From assembly GCF_014651075.1 (NCBI RefSeq), contig NZ_BMWE01000001.1, positions 248,001 through 312,000 on the forward strand: 64,000 nt of DNA, given 5' to 3'. The DNA is from Streptomyces djakartensis. GTDB taxonomy: Bacteria; Actinomycetota; Actinomycetes; Streptomycetales; Streptomycetaceae. The notes under the pieces were generated by a model. That model was not told the origin of the DNA and did not search any database. It saw only the letters and a program-made list of their open reading frames with translations. Below are positions 40,571-49,201 of the stretch, in pieces. Every line of letters begins with the position of its first letter. The stretch's first letter is position 1. Made by a program: the position numbers and the translations under genes.

Positions 40571-41620
40571 TCAGCTGCTCTTGACCTTGATCTCGCCGCT
40601 GATGATCTTCTCCTTGGCCGTCTTGATGGCTTCCTGGAGCTCGGCGTCGTCCGCGAACTTCGGGTTGGAGTTCGACAGGCTCACTTCGCCGGTCTTCAGA
40701 TCGCCACGAACGATACCGGTCTCCGGCTTGCCGTCCTCAACGGACTTCGCCAGGCTGTACACGGCCTTGGCGACGTCCTTCATCGCCGAGGTGAGGATGG
40801 AGTCCTTGTACTTGGCGAGGGCTTCCTGCTCGTACTGGTCGGAGTCGACGCCGATCGCCCAGACCTTCTTGGCGGCGGCGGCCTCGATCACGCCCTGACC
40901 GGACAGGCCGGCGGCCGCGTAGACCACGTCGGCCTTCTTCTCGATCTGGCCCTCGGCGGCCGTCTTGCCCTTGTCGGGGCTGGCGAAGCCGCCCTCCTCG
41001 GCGGTCTGCGTCAGGTACTGCGACAGGACCTTCACCTTCGGGTCGGTGTCCTTGACGCCCTGCGCGAAGCCCGCCTGGAACTTGTGGATCAGCGGGATGT
41101 CCACACCGCCGACGAAGCCGACGACCTTCGACTTGCTGCTCTTGGCGGCGGCGACGCCGGCCAGGTAGGAGGCCTGCTCCTCGTTGAAGACCAGGTCGGC
41201 GACGTTCTTGGCGTTGATCGTCTCGTCGTCGACGATGCCGAAGGTGGTGTCCGGGAACTTCTCCGCGGCGCCCTTGACGGCCGAGGCGTACGCGTAGCCG
41301 ACACCGATGACGGGGTTGTAGCCCTGCTTGGCGAGCGAGACCAGGCGCTGCTCCTTGTCGGCACCCGTCTCACCCTCGGTGGGCTCCACGTCGGCAGTCT
41401 GGTACCCGAACTCCTTCTTCGCCTGCTCCAGGCCCGCGTAGGCGGCGTCGTTGAAGGACTGGTCACCCTTGCCGCCGACGTCGTAGGCGATGGCGAGGCC
41501 CTTGTCGCCCTTCGAGTCGGACGACCCGGCGGAGGTCGAGGTGCCGCCGCAGGCGGAGAGAGCGAGGGCCAGGGAAGCGGTCGCTGCGCCTGCGACCGTG
41601 ATCCGGGAAATCCGGCGCAT
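40571..41620 (-). CDS. BmpA/PnrA-family nucleoside-binding lipoprotein 1
   Basis: 349 aa. Lipoprotein signal with lipobox LALSAC near residue 24 and a Ser/Gly-rich tether. The BMP-family substrate-binding domain starts LAIAYDVGGKGDQSFNDAAYAGLEQAKKEFG and includes YNPVIGVGYAYASAVKGAA and VVGFVGGVDIPLIHKFQAGF. It captures nucleosides outside the membrane for the ABC transporter encoded next to it. A variant operator (TAACGCGCGTAG) lies upstream. Confidence 0.93.
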   Translation of the reverse strand: MRRISRITVAGAATASLALALSACGGTSTSAGSSDSKGDKGLAIAYDVGGKGDQSFNDAAYAGLEQAKKEFGYQTADVEPTEGETGADKEQRLVSLAKQGYNPVIGVGYAYASAVKGAAEKFPDTTFGIVDDETINAKNVADLVFNEEQASYLAGVAAAKSSKSKVVGFVGGVDIPLIHKFQAGFAQGVKDTDPKVKVLSQYLTQTAEEGGFASPDKGKTAAEGQIEKKADVVYAAAGLSGQGVIEAAAAKKVWAIGVDSDQYEQEALAKYKDSILTSAMKDVAKAVYSLAKSVEDGKPETGIVRGDLKTGEVSLSNSNPKFADDAELQEAIKTAKEKIISGEIKVKSS

Positions 41621-41691
41621 GTGTGGGTGCTCCTGTCGTACAAGCGCCGGACGGACAGCTGGACAGCTACGGCGCTGGTTTCGCCGCAGAT

Positions 41692-41703
41692 TAACGCGCG
41701 TAG
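41692..41703. promoter_or_regulatory. Variant operator TAACGCGCGTAG upstream of bmpA-like 1
   Basis: Ten of twelve bases match CTACGCGCGTAG; the differences are the first two bases. It lies 72 bases upstream of the start codon. The same variant precedes the second BmpA gene. Confidence 0.65.
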
Positions 41704-41831
41704 ACCTGCCTGAAAACCCCTTCTGTCCACCTTGTTATGCGCCCGTGGCCAAGCCCTCACCCCAGTCGGCCGAGGCGTTGCCGACCGCAAACGAAGGGTG
41801 GCGCAGGGTGATTCCGGGCCCCGGAAAGCAG

Positions 41832-41866
41832 CGAGCGGGCGGACACCCGTGGTGCCCGCCCGCTCG
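41832..41866 (-). terminator. Terminator after bmpA-like 2
   Basis: 16-position stem with one internal mismatch (41832-41847 paired with 41851-41866), loop 3 bases, 22 bases downstream of the stop on the minus strand. Confidence 0.75.
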
Positions 41867-41887
41867 GACCGCTTGTGAACCGGTGCC

Positions 41888-42940
41888 CTACTCGGTCTTG
41901 ACCTTGATGGAGCCGCCGGTGATGCCTTCCTTGGCCTTGTTCACCGCGTCCGCGAGGCCCGGAACCTTCGCGTACTCCGGGTTCGACTCGGAGAGGCCGA
42001 CGCCGTTCACCTTCAGGTCGAAGGTCCGGGTGCCGCTCAGCGGCTTGTCGTCGTGCACAGACTTGGCCAGCGCGTAGACGGCGCCGCCGACGTCCTTGAG
42101 GGCGGAGGTGAGGATGAAGTTCTTGTACGCGGCGAGGGGTTCCTGCTTGTACTGGTCGGAGTCGACGCCGATCGCCCAGACCTTCGCCTTGGCGGCGGCC
42201 TCGATCACGCCCTGACCGGACAGGCCGGCGGCCGCGTAGACCACATCGGCCTTCTTCTCGATCTGGCCCTCGGCGGCGGCCTTGCCCTTCTCGGGGCTGG
42301 CGAAGCCGCCCTCCTGGGCCGTCTGCGTCAGGTACTGCGACAGGACCTTCACCTTGGGGTCGGTGTCCGTGACGCCCTGCTTGTAGCCGGCCTCGAACTT
42401 GTGGATCAGCGGGATGTCCACACCGCCGACGAAGCCGACGACCTTCGACTTGGTGGCCTTGGCCGCGGCGACACCGGCCAGGTAGGAGGCCTGCTCCTCG
42501 GCGAAGACCAGAGAGGCTACGTTCTTGCCCTCGACCACGGCGTCCACGATGCCGAACGTGGTCTTCGGGTACTTGGCGGCCACGGCCTTCATCGCCGGGC
42601 CGTAGGCGTAACCGACACCGATGACCGGGTTGTAGCCCTGCTTCGCCAGCGAGGTCAGGCGCTGTTCCTTGTCGGCGTCGGTCTCGCCCTCGGTGGGCTC
42701 GATGTCGGCGGTCTTGTAGCCGTACTCGTCCTTGGCCTTGGTGAGGCCGCTGTAGGCGGCGTCGTTGAAGGACTGGTCGCCCTTGCCGCCGACGTCGTAG
42801 GCGATGGCGAGGCCGCGGCCGCCGCCGTCGCCGCTGTCGCCGCCGCCGCTCTCACTGCTGGTGCCACCACAGGCCGTGGCGACGAGCCCGAGTGACGCGA
42901 CCCCCACCGCGACCCGGGTCAGTTTGGATGTCCGACGCAT
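41888..42940 (-). CDS. BmpA/PnrA-family nucleoside-binding lipoprotein 2
   Basis: 350 aa, paralogue of the preceding gene with long identical stretches (GLAIAYDVGGKGDQSFNDAAY, VVGFVGGVDIPLIHKFEAGY, KADVVYAAAGLSGQGVIEAAA). Lipobox LVATAC. ATG 42940 was chosen for GGGGAA 6 bases upstream; an in-frame ATG at 42961 adds seven residues. The duplication probably widens nucleoside specificity for the same transporter. Confidence 0.93.
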   Translation of the reverse strand: MRRTSKLTRVAVGVASLGLVATACGGTSSESGGGDSGDGGGRGLAIAYDVGGKGDQSFNDAAYSGLTKAKDEYGYKTADIEPTEGETDADKEQRLTSLAKQGYNPVIGVGYAYGPAMKAVAAKYPKTTFGIVDAVVEGKNVASLVFAEEQASYLAGVAAAKATKSKVVGFVGGVDIPLIHKFEAGYKQGVTDTDPKVKVLSQYLTQTAQEGGFASPEKGKAAAEGQIEKKADVVYAAAGLSGQGVIEAAAKAKVWAIGVDSDQYKQEPLAAYKNFILTSALKDVGGAVYALAKSVHDDKPLSGTRTFDLKVNGVGLSESNPEYAKVPGLADAVNKAKEGITGGSIKVKTE

Positions 42941-42995
42941 CTGAAGTTCCCCATTCTCCAAAGCCCCTGCAGTGGGAGCTCGGTCCGGCGCACAT

Positions 42996-43007
42996 TAACG
43001 CGCGTAG
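42996..43007. promoter_or_regulatory. Variant operator TAACGCGCGTAG upstream of bmpA-like 2
   Basis: Identical to the variant at 41692-41703, 56 bases upstream of the chosen start. Confidence 0.65.
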
Positions 43008-43147
43008 AAACTCCTGGGAACGGGTCGCCGCCGGGCTGTTATCCATTCGTGGCGGTGGCCGTTACACCCGCGTGAACCACGGGGTCGAACAGGGACGAAA
43101 AGTGCACCTGGAAACAAGCGGCGCCTCCCGTGACGCCAGCGGGCCGC

Positions 43148-43181
43148 CTCGCCCCCTCCGGCCCCGGCCGGAGGGGGCGAG
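43148..43181 (-). terminator. Terminator after the M20 amidohydrolase
   Basis: Perfect 15-bp stem (43148-43162 and 43167-43181), 4-base loop, 8 bases after the stop codon. Confidence 0.82.
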
Positions 43182-43188
43182 CGGAAAA

Positions 43189-44433
43189 CTACCGGAGACC
43201 GTCGACCAGGGCCGCGGCGGTGAAGAGTTCCACGCCGACCGTGATCGCGGACTCGTCGACGTCGAAGTCACCCTGGTGGAGGTCGCGTACGTGACGCTCG
43301 CCCGGGGTGCGCACGCCCAGGCGGGCCATGGCGCCGGGGACGCGTTCCAGGTACCAGGAGAAGTCCTCGCCGCCGAGGCTCTGCTCGGTCCCCACCACGG
43401 ACTCGACCCCGCGCCGGGCGATCATGGCGTCCCGCAGCAGCTCGGTCACGCCCGGTTCGTTGACGACGGGCGGGACTCCGCGCACGTAGTTGATCTCCGA
43501 CTTGGCGCGGTACAGGTTGGCGATCTCGTCGATCGCGGCGACCACGACGTCGGGGGCCTGCCGCCACGCCTCGATGTCGAGGCACCGCACCGTGCCGGAG
43601 AGTTCGGCGTGCTGCGGGATCACGTTGGGCGCGTGCCCCGACTCGACGCGGCCCCAGGTGATGGCGAGCCCGCTCCTGCTGTCGAAGCGACGGCCGACCA
43701 GGGCGGGCACGTCGGTGACGACGCGGGCGGCGGCGGTGACCAGGTCGGTCGTGAGGTGGGGACGCGCGGTGTGGCCGCCCGGGCCGTTCAGGGCGATCTC
43801 CAGCCGGTCGCAGGCGGAGGTGATGGGCCCCTCGCGGAGACCGATCTGGCCCGCGTCCACCCGGGGGTCGCAGTGCACGGCGATGATCGCGCCGACCCCT
43901 TCCAGCGCCCCGCCCTTGATGGCGTCGGCGGCGCCGCCGGGCAGCACCTCCTCGGCGGGCTGGAAGATCAGCCGCACGGGGCGGGGCAGCACGCCCTGCT
44001 TGTGCAGTTCCGCGAGGACCAGGCCGGCACCGAGGACGACCGTGGTGTGCACGTCGTGGCCACAGGCGTGCGCGCGGTCGGGCACGGTCGAGCGGTACGG
44101 GCAGTCGGCCTTGGTGTCGGGGATGGGCAGGCCGTCGATGTCGGCCCGCAGGGCGAGCATGCTGGGGCCCCCGTCCCACTGCTCGCCGGCTACGCCGATG
44201 TCACAGACGAGTCCGGTTCCGACGTCGAGCACGCGCGGCTTGAGGCCCGCCCTCTCGAGCCGCTCCTTGATCGCGGCGGTCGTGCGGAACTCCTGGTTGC
44301 CCAGCTCCGGGTGCATGTGCAGGTCGCGTCGGAACGCGATGAGCTCGGCGCGCAGAGCGTCGGGCAGCGCACCGGGAAGCACGGCTCCCCCGGGAAGATC
44401 GACCTCGGACTCCAGTGACATCAATTGCTTCAC
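43189..44433 (-). CDS. M20-family amidohydrolase (aminoacylase/hippurate hydrolase type)
   Basis: 414 aa cytoplasmic metallohydrolase. Metal-site motifs are HMHPELGNQEF, ADIDGLPI, ACGHDVHTT and FQPAEEVLPGGA; the dimerisation (lid) domain contains GPGGHTARP; the C-terminal metal His region is LGGEDFSWYLE. It cleaves N-acyl amino acids or related amides; substrate not predictable. Not obviously linked to the nucleoside genes beyond proximity. Confidence 0.9.
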   Translation of the reverse strand: MKQLMSLESEVDLPGGAVLPGALPDALRAELIAFRRDLHMHPELGNQEFRTTAAIKERLERAGLKPRVLDVGTGLVCDIGVAGEQWDGGPSMLALRADIDGLPIPDTKADCPYRSTVPDRAHACGHDVHTTVVLGAGLVLAELHKQGVLPRPVRLIFQPAEEVLPGGAADAIKGGALEGVGAIIAVHCDPRVDAGQIGLREGPITSACDRLEIALNGPGGHTARPHLTTDLVTAAARVVTDVPALVGRRFDSRSGLAITWGRVESGHAPNVIPQHAELSGTVRCLDIEAWRQAPDVVVAAIDEIANLYRAKSEINYVRGVPPVVNEPGVTELLRDAMIARRGVESVVGTEQSLGGEDFSWYLERVPGAMARLGVRTPGERHVRDLHQGDFDVDESAITVGVELFTAAALVDGLR

Positions 44434-44710
44434 CCTCTGAAGGGTAGGGCGCCAAGGCGGTCGGCTGACCCTCGATCAACAAAACTTCAACCCGTTGGGG
44501 GAAGAAAATATGACCGCCGGGCGCATAGCTATCAACTGAGACGGGTATGCTCGCTGGCCTTTTGGGCCGGGCCGACCACCCCATCCCCCGGAATGTGACA
44601 TCCACCACACGAGAGTCACCGCTCCGGTATCCATCCATCCTCCTCCACGGATACCACGCCCTGCGCGCGGAACACCGCCTCGTTCGTCCGCCGGCGCCCG
44701 CGCCGATAGT

Positions 44711-45406
44711 GTGCGCCCCGTGCGCGCCGACTCTCCCGAGTTCCTCCAGGCAACCCAGACCTCGTACGACGCGATCGCCGAGGCCTACGCCGCCGAGTTC
44801 CCGGACAGTCTGGCGGGCAGACCTCTGGAGCGGGCCCTGCTCACGGCCTTCGTGGATCTGGTCCGGGCCGCCGGGGCTCCGAGGCAGCCCCCGGTCGCCG
44901 ACATCGGCAGCGGTCCCGGGCACGTGGCGGCGCGGCTGCACGAGTTCGGGCTGCCGGTGTTCGGGGTCGACGTCTCACCCCGCATGGTGGCCCTGGCCCG
45001 CAAGGCGCACCCGGAGCTGCGGTTCCACGTCGGTTCGATGACGGCCCTGGACCTGCCGGACGAGACGCTCGGCGGCATCGTCGCGCTCTACTCGATCATC
45101 CATGTGCCGGACGGTCATCTGCCCTCGGTCTTCGCCGAGTTCCACCGCGTCCTGGTGCCGGGCGCGCCCGTGCTGCTCGGCTTCCAGAGCGGCGACGAGG
45201 ACGGCCATGAGCGGCTCACCGAGCGCTTCGGGCAGGAGATCTCACTCGACTACTACTGGCGCACCCCGGACACCGTCGCGTCGCACTTCACGCGGGCCGG
45301 CCTGGAGCTGCACGCCTGTGTGCTGCGGGAGGCCGTGGACGGGGAGAAGCGCCCTCGCACGTTCCTGCTGGCACGCAGACCGGCGTTGGTCACCGGGGAT
45401 TCGTGA
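44711..45406 (+). CDS. Class I SAM-dependent methyltransferase
   Basis: 231 aa. Motif I VADIGSGPGHVAARL, post-I FGVDVSPRMVALAR, and motif II/III DETLGGIVALYSIIHVP then RVLVPGAPVLLGF. N-terminal TSYDAIAEAYAAEF is typical of UbiE/type-11 methyltransferases. Two GTG starts (44711, 44720) are possible. Substrate unknown. Confidence 0.88.
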   Translation: MRPVRADSPEFLQATQTSYDAIAEAYAAEFPDSLAGRPLERALLTAFVDLVRAAGAPRQPPVADIGSGPGHVAARLHEFGLPVFGVDVSPRMVALARKAHPELRFHVGSMTALDLPDETLGGIVALYSIIHVPDGHLPSVFAEFHRVLVPGAPVLLGFQSGDEDGHERLTERFGQEISLDYYWRTPDTVASHFTRAGLELHACVLREAVDGEKRPRTFLLARRPALVTGDS

Positions 45407-45686
45407 CAGCCGGCCGGCGGCCACCGCGCCGACGGAACCGGGTGGTCGGCCTGCGGCCACCACACCACGGCAGGTGCCGCTGCGGGGTGCTGGCGATGCC
45501 GTCCCGGTCCGTCGCGACCAGCGAGTCTCCGGCGGGTGCGCTGCTGTCGTGGGGTTTGGACCCCAACGTCCGGGACCGTGACGCACGCACTCCCACGGTC
45601 ACCCGGTCCGCTGCCCGACCCGCCTCCCCGGAGTGGGAGGCGGCAGGGGCTCAGCCTGCGGTCGTCCCGCCCGGCGCCCCGGGTCC

Positions 45687-46907
45687 CTAGCCCGCCGCCA
45701 CCGGGCCCGCGGCACCCGCCGGGCCGGCCATGGTCGCCGGGTCGGCCGCCGATCCCGGTGAGGCCGCCTTCCCGGCCGCGTCCGCCGTGCCCGTGCTGCT
45801 CCCCGGGTCTGCCGGAGGTTGCGGATGTGCCGGGGGCGCCGGGGGCGCCGCGTCCACCGTGGGCAGCCGGTGCACGTCCCGCGCCGTTCCCGTGACCCCG
45901 GACAGGAAGCCCTGGGCCCGGGGGGAGGCGTGTTCCGTCAGCCAGGTGGGGTCGATGTCGCACACCGCGACCCGGACGTCCGTGCCGGACAGGGCGAGCG
46001 GCAGCGTGTGGACGACCGTGGACGGGAAGCTGAGGATCGTCCGGCCGATGGGGCCGCGGCGGGCGATCAGTTCCAGGGGGAGTTCGGGGCGGACGATCTC
46101 CAGGCCCGTCTCGGCCGCGAGGCGGTGGAGTTTCGCCGGGCTCTCGCGGCGGTGGGCGAAGTAGCGGGTGGCGCCGTGGGCCCCGGCCAGGGCGCGGACG
46201 GCCTCCAGGTAGTGGTCGTCGTCCACCACGCCCGTCTCCACCAGGGACGTGCCGACCATGTCGGCGCCCTTGGTGATGCGGGGCGGACCGAAGCGGGCCC
46301 GGGTCCAGGCGAAGTCGTTGGCGGTGACGGTGACGCCCGCCGGGGTGTCCCCCACCGGCATGGACGAGAACACCTCGACCCGGCGCTTGCCCCCGGGGGT
46401 CAGCCGGCGGCGGGCCGAGGAGGACACCGGCGCGAAGATCAGGTCCCGTGGGCCGGGCCGGCCGCCCTTGCGGTGCCAGCGCACCAGCCGTTCACCCCGG
46501 GCCAGCTGGCCGACGAACTCCATGGTGGCCGTGCCGTCGTCGACGACGACCAGGTCACGGGCACGAGTGATGGTCAGCAGCAGCTGGACGTAGCGGGAGA
46601 AGGGGTCCCCCAGCACCACCCGGCGCGCCCCGCGGAGCAGGCCGGTGAGGCCTCCGACGGTCTGGAAGGGTGCGAGCGGGCCGCCGCGCGCCTCCTCCCA
46701 GCGGACCTCGTGGCCCTCGTCGCGGGCCAGGTCGGACATCCGCCGCAGCTGGCCGCGCGTCATCGGGTCGACGGGTGACAGCACCACGAGGGTGAGCCCC
46801 ACGCCGGGCGCGTGCGCGTGCGCCCACTCCAGCACGTTCAGCAGCTGTACCGGACTCTCGACGAAGGCGAGGGTGTGGGGGCCGGCGTTCCCGGCGCGGG
46901 GGCTCAT
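45687..46907 (-). CDS. Putative glycosyltransferase (GT52/sialyltransferase-like) of the nonulosonate cluster
   Basis: 406 aa. Begins HTLAFVESPVQLLNVLEWAHAH, the pattern seen at the start of GT52/polysialyltransferase-like proteins. Other features are VVLGDPFSRYVQLLL, VVVDDGTATMEFV and a late TILSFPSTVVHTLPLAL, resembling the CMP-sugar-binding HP/S-S motifs. The last ~55 residues are Pro/Ala/Gly-rich low complexity. It lies 47 bases downstream of the neuB-like gene on the same strand. Family assignment rests on motif resemblance. Confidence 0.65.
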   Translation of the reverse strand: MSPRAGNAGPHTLAFVESPVQLLNVLEWAHAHAPGVGLTLVVLSPVDPMTRGQLRRMSDLARDEGHEVRWEEARGGPLAPFQTVGGLTGLLRGARRVVLGDPFSRYVQLLLTITRARDLVVVDDGTATMEFVGQLARGERLVRWHRKGGRPGPRDLIFAPVSSSARRRLTPGGKRRVEVFSSMPVGDTPAGVTVTANDFAWTRARFGPPRITKGADMVGTSLVETGVVDDDHYLEAVRALAGAHGATRYFAHRRESPAKLHRLAAETGLEIVRPELPLELIARRGPIGRTILSFPSTVVHTLPLALSGTDVRVAVCDIDPTWLTEHASPRAQGFLSGVTGTARDVHRLPTVDAAPPAPPAHPQPPADPGSSTGTADAAGKAASPGSAADPATMAGPAGAAGPVAAG

Positions 46908-46954
46908 CGACGTACGACCGTCCCGTCGTAAGGGGGGTGTGGGGAGTTGTGCGC

Positions 46955-47893
46955 TCAGACGCCGACCGGCTCGCCCGCCGCGTCGGCGATCTCCGCCTCG
47001 GCGACCACACCGGCGACGCGGCGCAGCTTCTTCATCGGGGCCAGCTCGGACTCGTAGACCTTCTTCACGCCGTCACCGAGGGAGGCCTCGATGGTGCGGA
47101 TGTCACGGACGAGGCGGGTGAGGCCCTGCGGCTCCACGGAGGCGGCCTGGTCCGAGCCCCACATGGCGCGGTCGAGGGTGATGTGGCGCTCGACGAAGGT
47201 GGCGCCCAGGGCGACCGCGGCGAGGGTGGTCTGCAGGCCGGTCTCGTGGCCGGAGTAGCCGATCGGGACGTTCGGGTACTCCTTCTCCAGCGTGTTGATC
47301 ACCCGGAGGTTGAGCTCCTCGGCCTTCGCCGGGTAGGTCGACGTGGCGTGGCACATCAGGATGTTGTCGGAGCCGAGGACCTCGACCGCGTGGCGGATCT
47401 GCTTCGGCGTCGACATGCCGGTGGAGAGGATGACCGCGCGGCCGGTGGCGCGCAGGGCGCGCAGCAGCTCGTCGTCGGTGAGGGAGGCGGAGGCGACCTT
47501 GTGGGCGGGGACGTCGAACTTCTCCAGGAAGGCGACGGCCTCGGTGTCCCACGGGGAGGCGAACCAGTCGATGTTCTTCGACTTGCAGTAGTCGTCGATG
47601 GCGCGGTACTCGTCCTCGCCGAACTCGACGCGGTGGCGGTAGTCGATGTAGGTCATCCGGCCCCAGGGGGTGTCCCGCTCGATGTCCCACTGGTCGCGCG
47701 GGGTGCAGATCTCCGGGGTGCGCTTCTGGAACTTGACGGCGTCGCAGCCGGCCTCGGCGGCGGCGTCGATCAGCTTGAAGGCGTTCTCGAGTTCGCCGTT
47801 GTGGTTGATGCCGATCTCACCGCAGACGTAGACCGGACGGCCCGGGCCGACCTCGCGCGAACCGAACCGGCGGATACGGGAGTTGGTGCTCAT
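46955..47893 (-). CDS. NeuB-type nonulosonic acid (N-acetylneuraminate/Kdn) synthase
   Basis: 312 aa. NeuB TIM-barrel motifs: VCGEIGINHNGELENAFKLIDAAAEAGCDAVKFQKRTPE, FASPWDTEAVAFLEKF, KVASASLTDDELLRA, ILSTGMSTPKQI, CHATSTYPAKAEELNLRVI, IGYSGHETGLQTTLAAVALGATFVERHITLDRAMWGSDQAAS. It condenses phosphoenolpyruvate with a hexose/ManNAc-type substrate. The C-terminal antifreeze-like SAF domain of classical NeuB is absent or very short. ATG 47893 starts the family N-terminus. Streptomyces cell walls can contain Kdn teichulosonic acids, the likely product pathway. Confidence 0.92.
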   Translation of the reverse strand: MSTNSRIRRFGSREVGPGRPVYVCGEIGINHNGELENAFKLIDAAAEAGCDAVKFQKRTPEICTPRDQWDIERDTPWGRMTYIDYRHRVEFGEDEYRAIDDYCKSKNIDWFASPWDTEAVAFLEKFDVPAHKVASASLTDDELLRALRATGRAVILSTGMSTPKQIRHAVEVLGSDNILMCHATSTYPAKAEELNLRVINTLEKEYPNVPIGYSGHETGLQTTLAAVALGATFVERHITLDRAMWGSDQAASVEPQGLTRLVRDIRTIEASLGDGVKKVYESELAPMKKLRRVAGVVAEAEIADAAGEPVGV

Positions 47894-47906
47894 GGCAGAG
47901 ATGTCC

Positions 47907-49169
47907 TTACTTGGTGAGGGAATCGAGAGAGGGGCCGAGGATCCAGCTGGCGATCTCTCGGATCGCGCCGTCGCCACCGGGGACGGTGGTGACCGCGCGT
48001 GCGGCGCCGCGCACGACGTCGTGGGCGCTCGCGACCGCCACGGGCCAGCCGACGAGGGCGAAGCACGGGAGGTCATTGACGTCGTTGCCGACGTAGAGCA
48101 CGCGCTCCGGCGCGATGCCCTGCTCCTCGCACCACTGCTTCAGCGCGAGGTCCTTGCGGTCGATGCCGTGCAGCACCGGGAGCTTGAGCTTCCGGGCGCG
48201 GGCGGCGACCACAGGGTTCTGTTCCGTGGACAGGATCAGCATCTGAAGGCCGCTCCTGCGGAGCGCCGCGATGCCGAGTCCGTCCCCGCGGTGCACGGAG
48301 ACGAACTCCCGTCCGTCGGAGTCGACGAGCACCCGGTCGTCGGTCTGGGTGCCGTCGAAGTCGAGGACGACCGCGTCGATGTCGTCGGCGGTCGGGAGGG
48401 CGCCGGGCCGGGCCGCGTCGAAGAGCGGAGCGAGGGCCCGGGCGCGGGCCAGGTCGTGGGGATCGTCGATCTCCAGAACCCGGGCGGGGTCGGTGCGCAC
48501 GAGCTCCGTGCGGCCGAAGAAGCGGTGCTGGTGCTCGCGGAAGCCGATCGCGTCCATGCCGTAGACGGCGCCGGTCTCCAGGAAGTCCTGGGGGCGGTCC
48601 TGGCGGCGCGGGCGGAAGGACTTGTCGTGGTTGACGCCGTAGCCGCCGCCGGTGGCCGCGTCGCTGCCGGACGTGATCGTGTCCTCGGCGTACTCAGCGT
48701 CGCGCCACACGAAGCCGTGGAACGGGGCCACGGTCAGCGCGGTGTCGGCGCCGTTCTCGGCGATCGCCTCCACGACGCCGTCCACGTCCTCGCGGATGAT
48801 GAACGGGCTGGTGCACTGCACCAGCAGCACCACGTCCACCCGCGCCCCGTGCAGGGCCTCATGGGCGTCCATGGCGTGCAGCACCGCGGCCTCGGAGGTC
48901 GCCGTGTCCCCGGCGATCGCGGCGGGACGCAGCACGATCTCCGCGCCGGCCTCGCGGGCGGCGGCGGCGATGGCCTGGTCGTCGGTGGAGACGACGACGT
49001 CGGTGACCAGCCGGGAGGCGAGGCACTCGCGTACCGCGCGGGCCACCAGCGGCACACCGCCGACCGGCAGGAGGTTCTTCGCCGGCACGCCCTTGGAGCC
49101 GCCGCGCGCGGGGATCACCGCGAGGACGCGGCGCACCGAAGTGCTGTGGCCCGCTTCCGGGTTGGACAT
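47907..49169 (-). CDS. Bifunctional CMP-nonulosonate cytidylyltransferase / HAD phosphatase
   Basis: 420 aa fusion. Residues about 18-235 are a NeuA-type cytidylyltransferase (VLAVIPARGGSKGVPAKNLLPVGG, LLVQCTSPFI). Residues about 255-420 are a KdsC/HAD phosphatase (VVLDFDGTQTDDRVLV, LILSTEQNPVVAARARKLKLPVLHG, VLYVGNDVNDLPCF, GGDGAIREIASWIL). The same two-domain layout occurs in vertebrate CMAS and some bacterial Kdn/Neu enzymes, so it can remove the 9-phosphate and activate the sugar. 13 bases upstream of neuB. ATG 49169 follows AAGGAG. Confidence 0.92.
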   Translation of the reverse strand: MSNPEAGHSTSVRRVLAVIPARGGSKGVPAKNLLPVGGVPLVARAVRECLASRLVTDVVVSTDDQAIAAAAREAGAEIVLRPAAIAGDTATSEAAVLHAMDAHEALHGARVDVVLLVQCTSPFIIREDVDGVVEAIAENGADTALTVAPFHGFVWRDAEYAEDTITSGSDAATGGGYGVNHDKSFRPRRQDRPQDFLETGAVYGMDAIGFREHQHRFFGRTELVRTDPARVLEIDDPHDLARARALAPLFDAARPGALPTADDIDAVVLDFDGTQTDDRVLVDSDGREFVSVHRGDGLGIAALRRSGLQMLILSTEQNPVVAARARKLKLPVLHGIDRKDLALKQWCEEQGIAPERVLYVGNDVNDLPCFALVGWPVAVASAHDVVRGAARAVTTVPGGDGAIREIASWILGPSLDSLTK

Positions 49170-49201
49170 GGTTTCTGCTCCTTGACGTGGGATCGGGCGG
49201 C

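Noticed and set aside
38855..41713. 952-codon plus-strand frame opposite the ABC ATPase and BmpA genes
   Set aside because: Antisense shadow of well-recognised genes; composition is Gly/Val/Leu/Asp repetitive without motifs.
45407..45686. Possible small gene between the methyltransferase and the glycan cluster
   Set aside because: Frames on both strands are compositional and no start has a convincing ribosome site; I see nothing supportable in these 280 bases.
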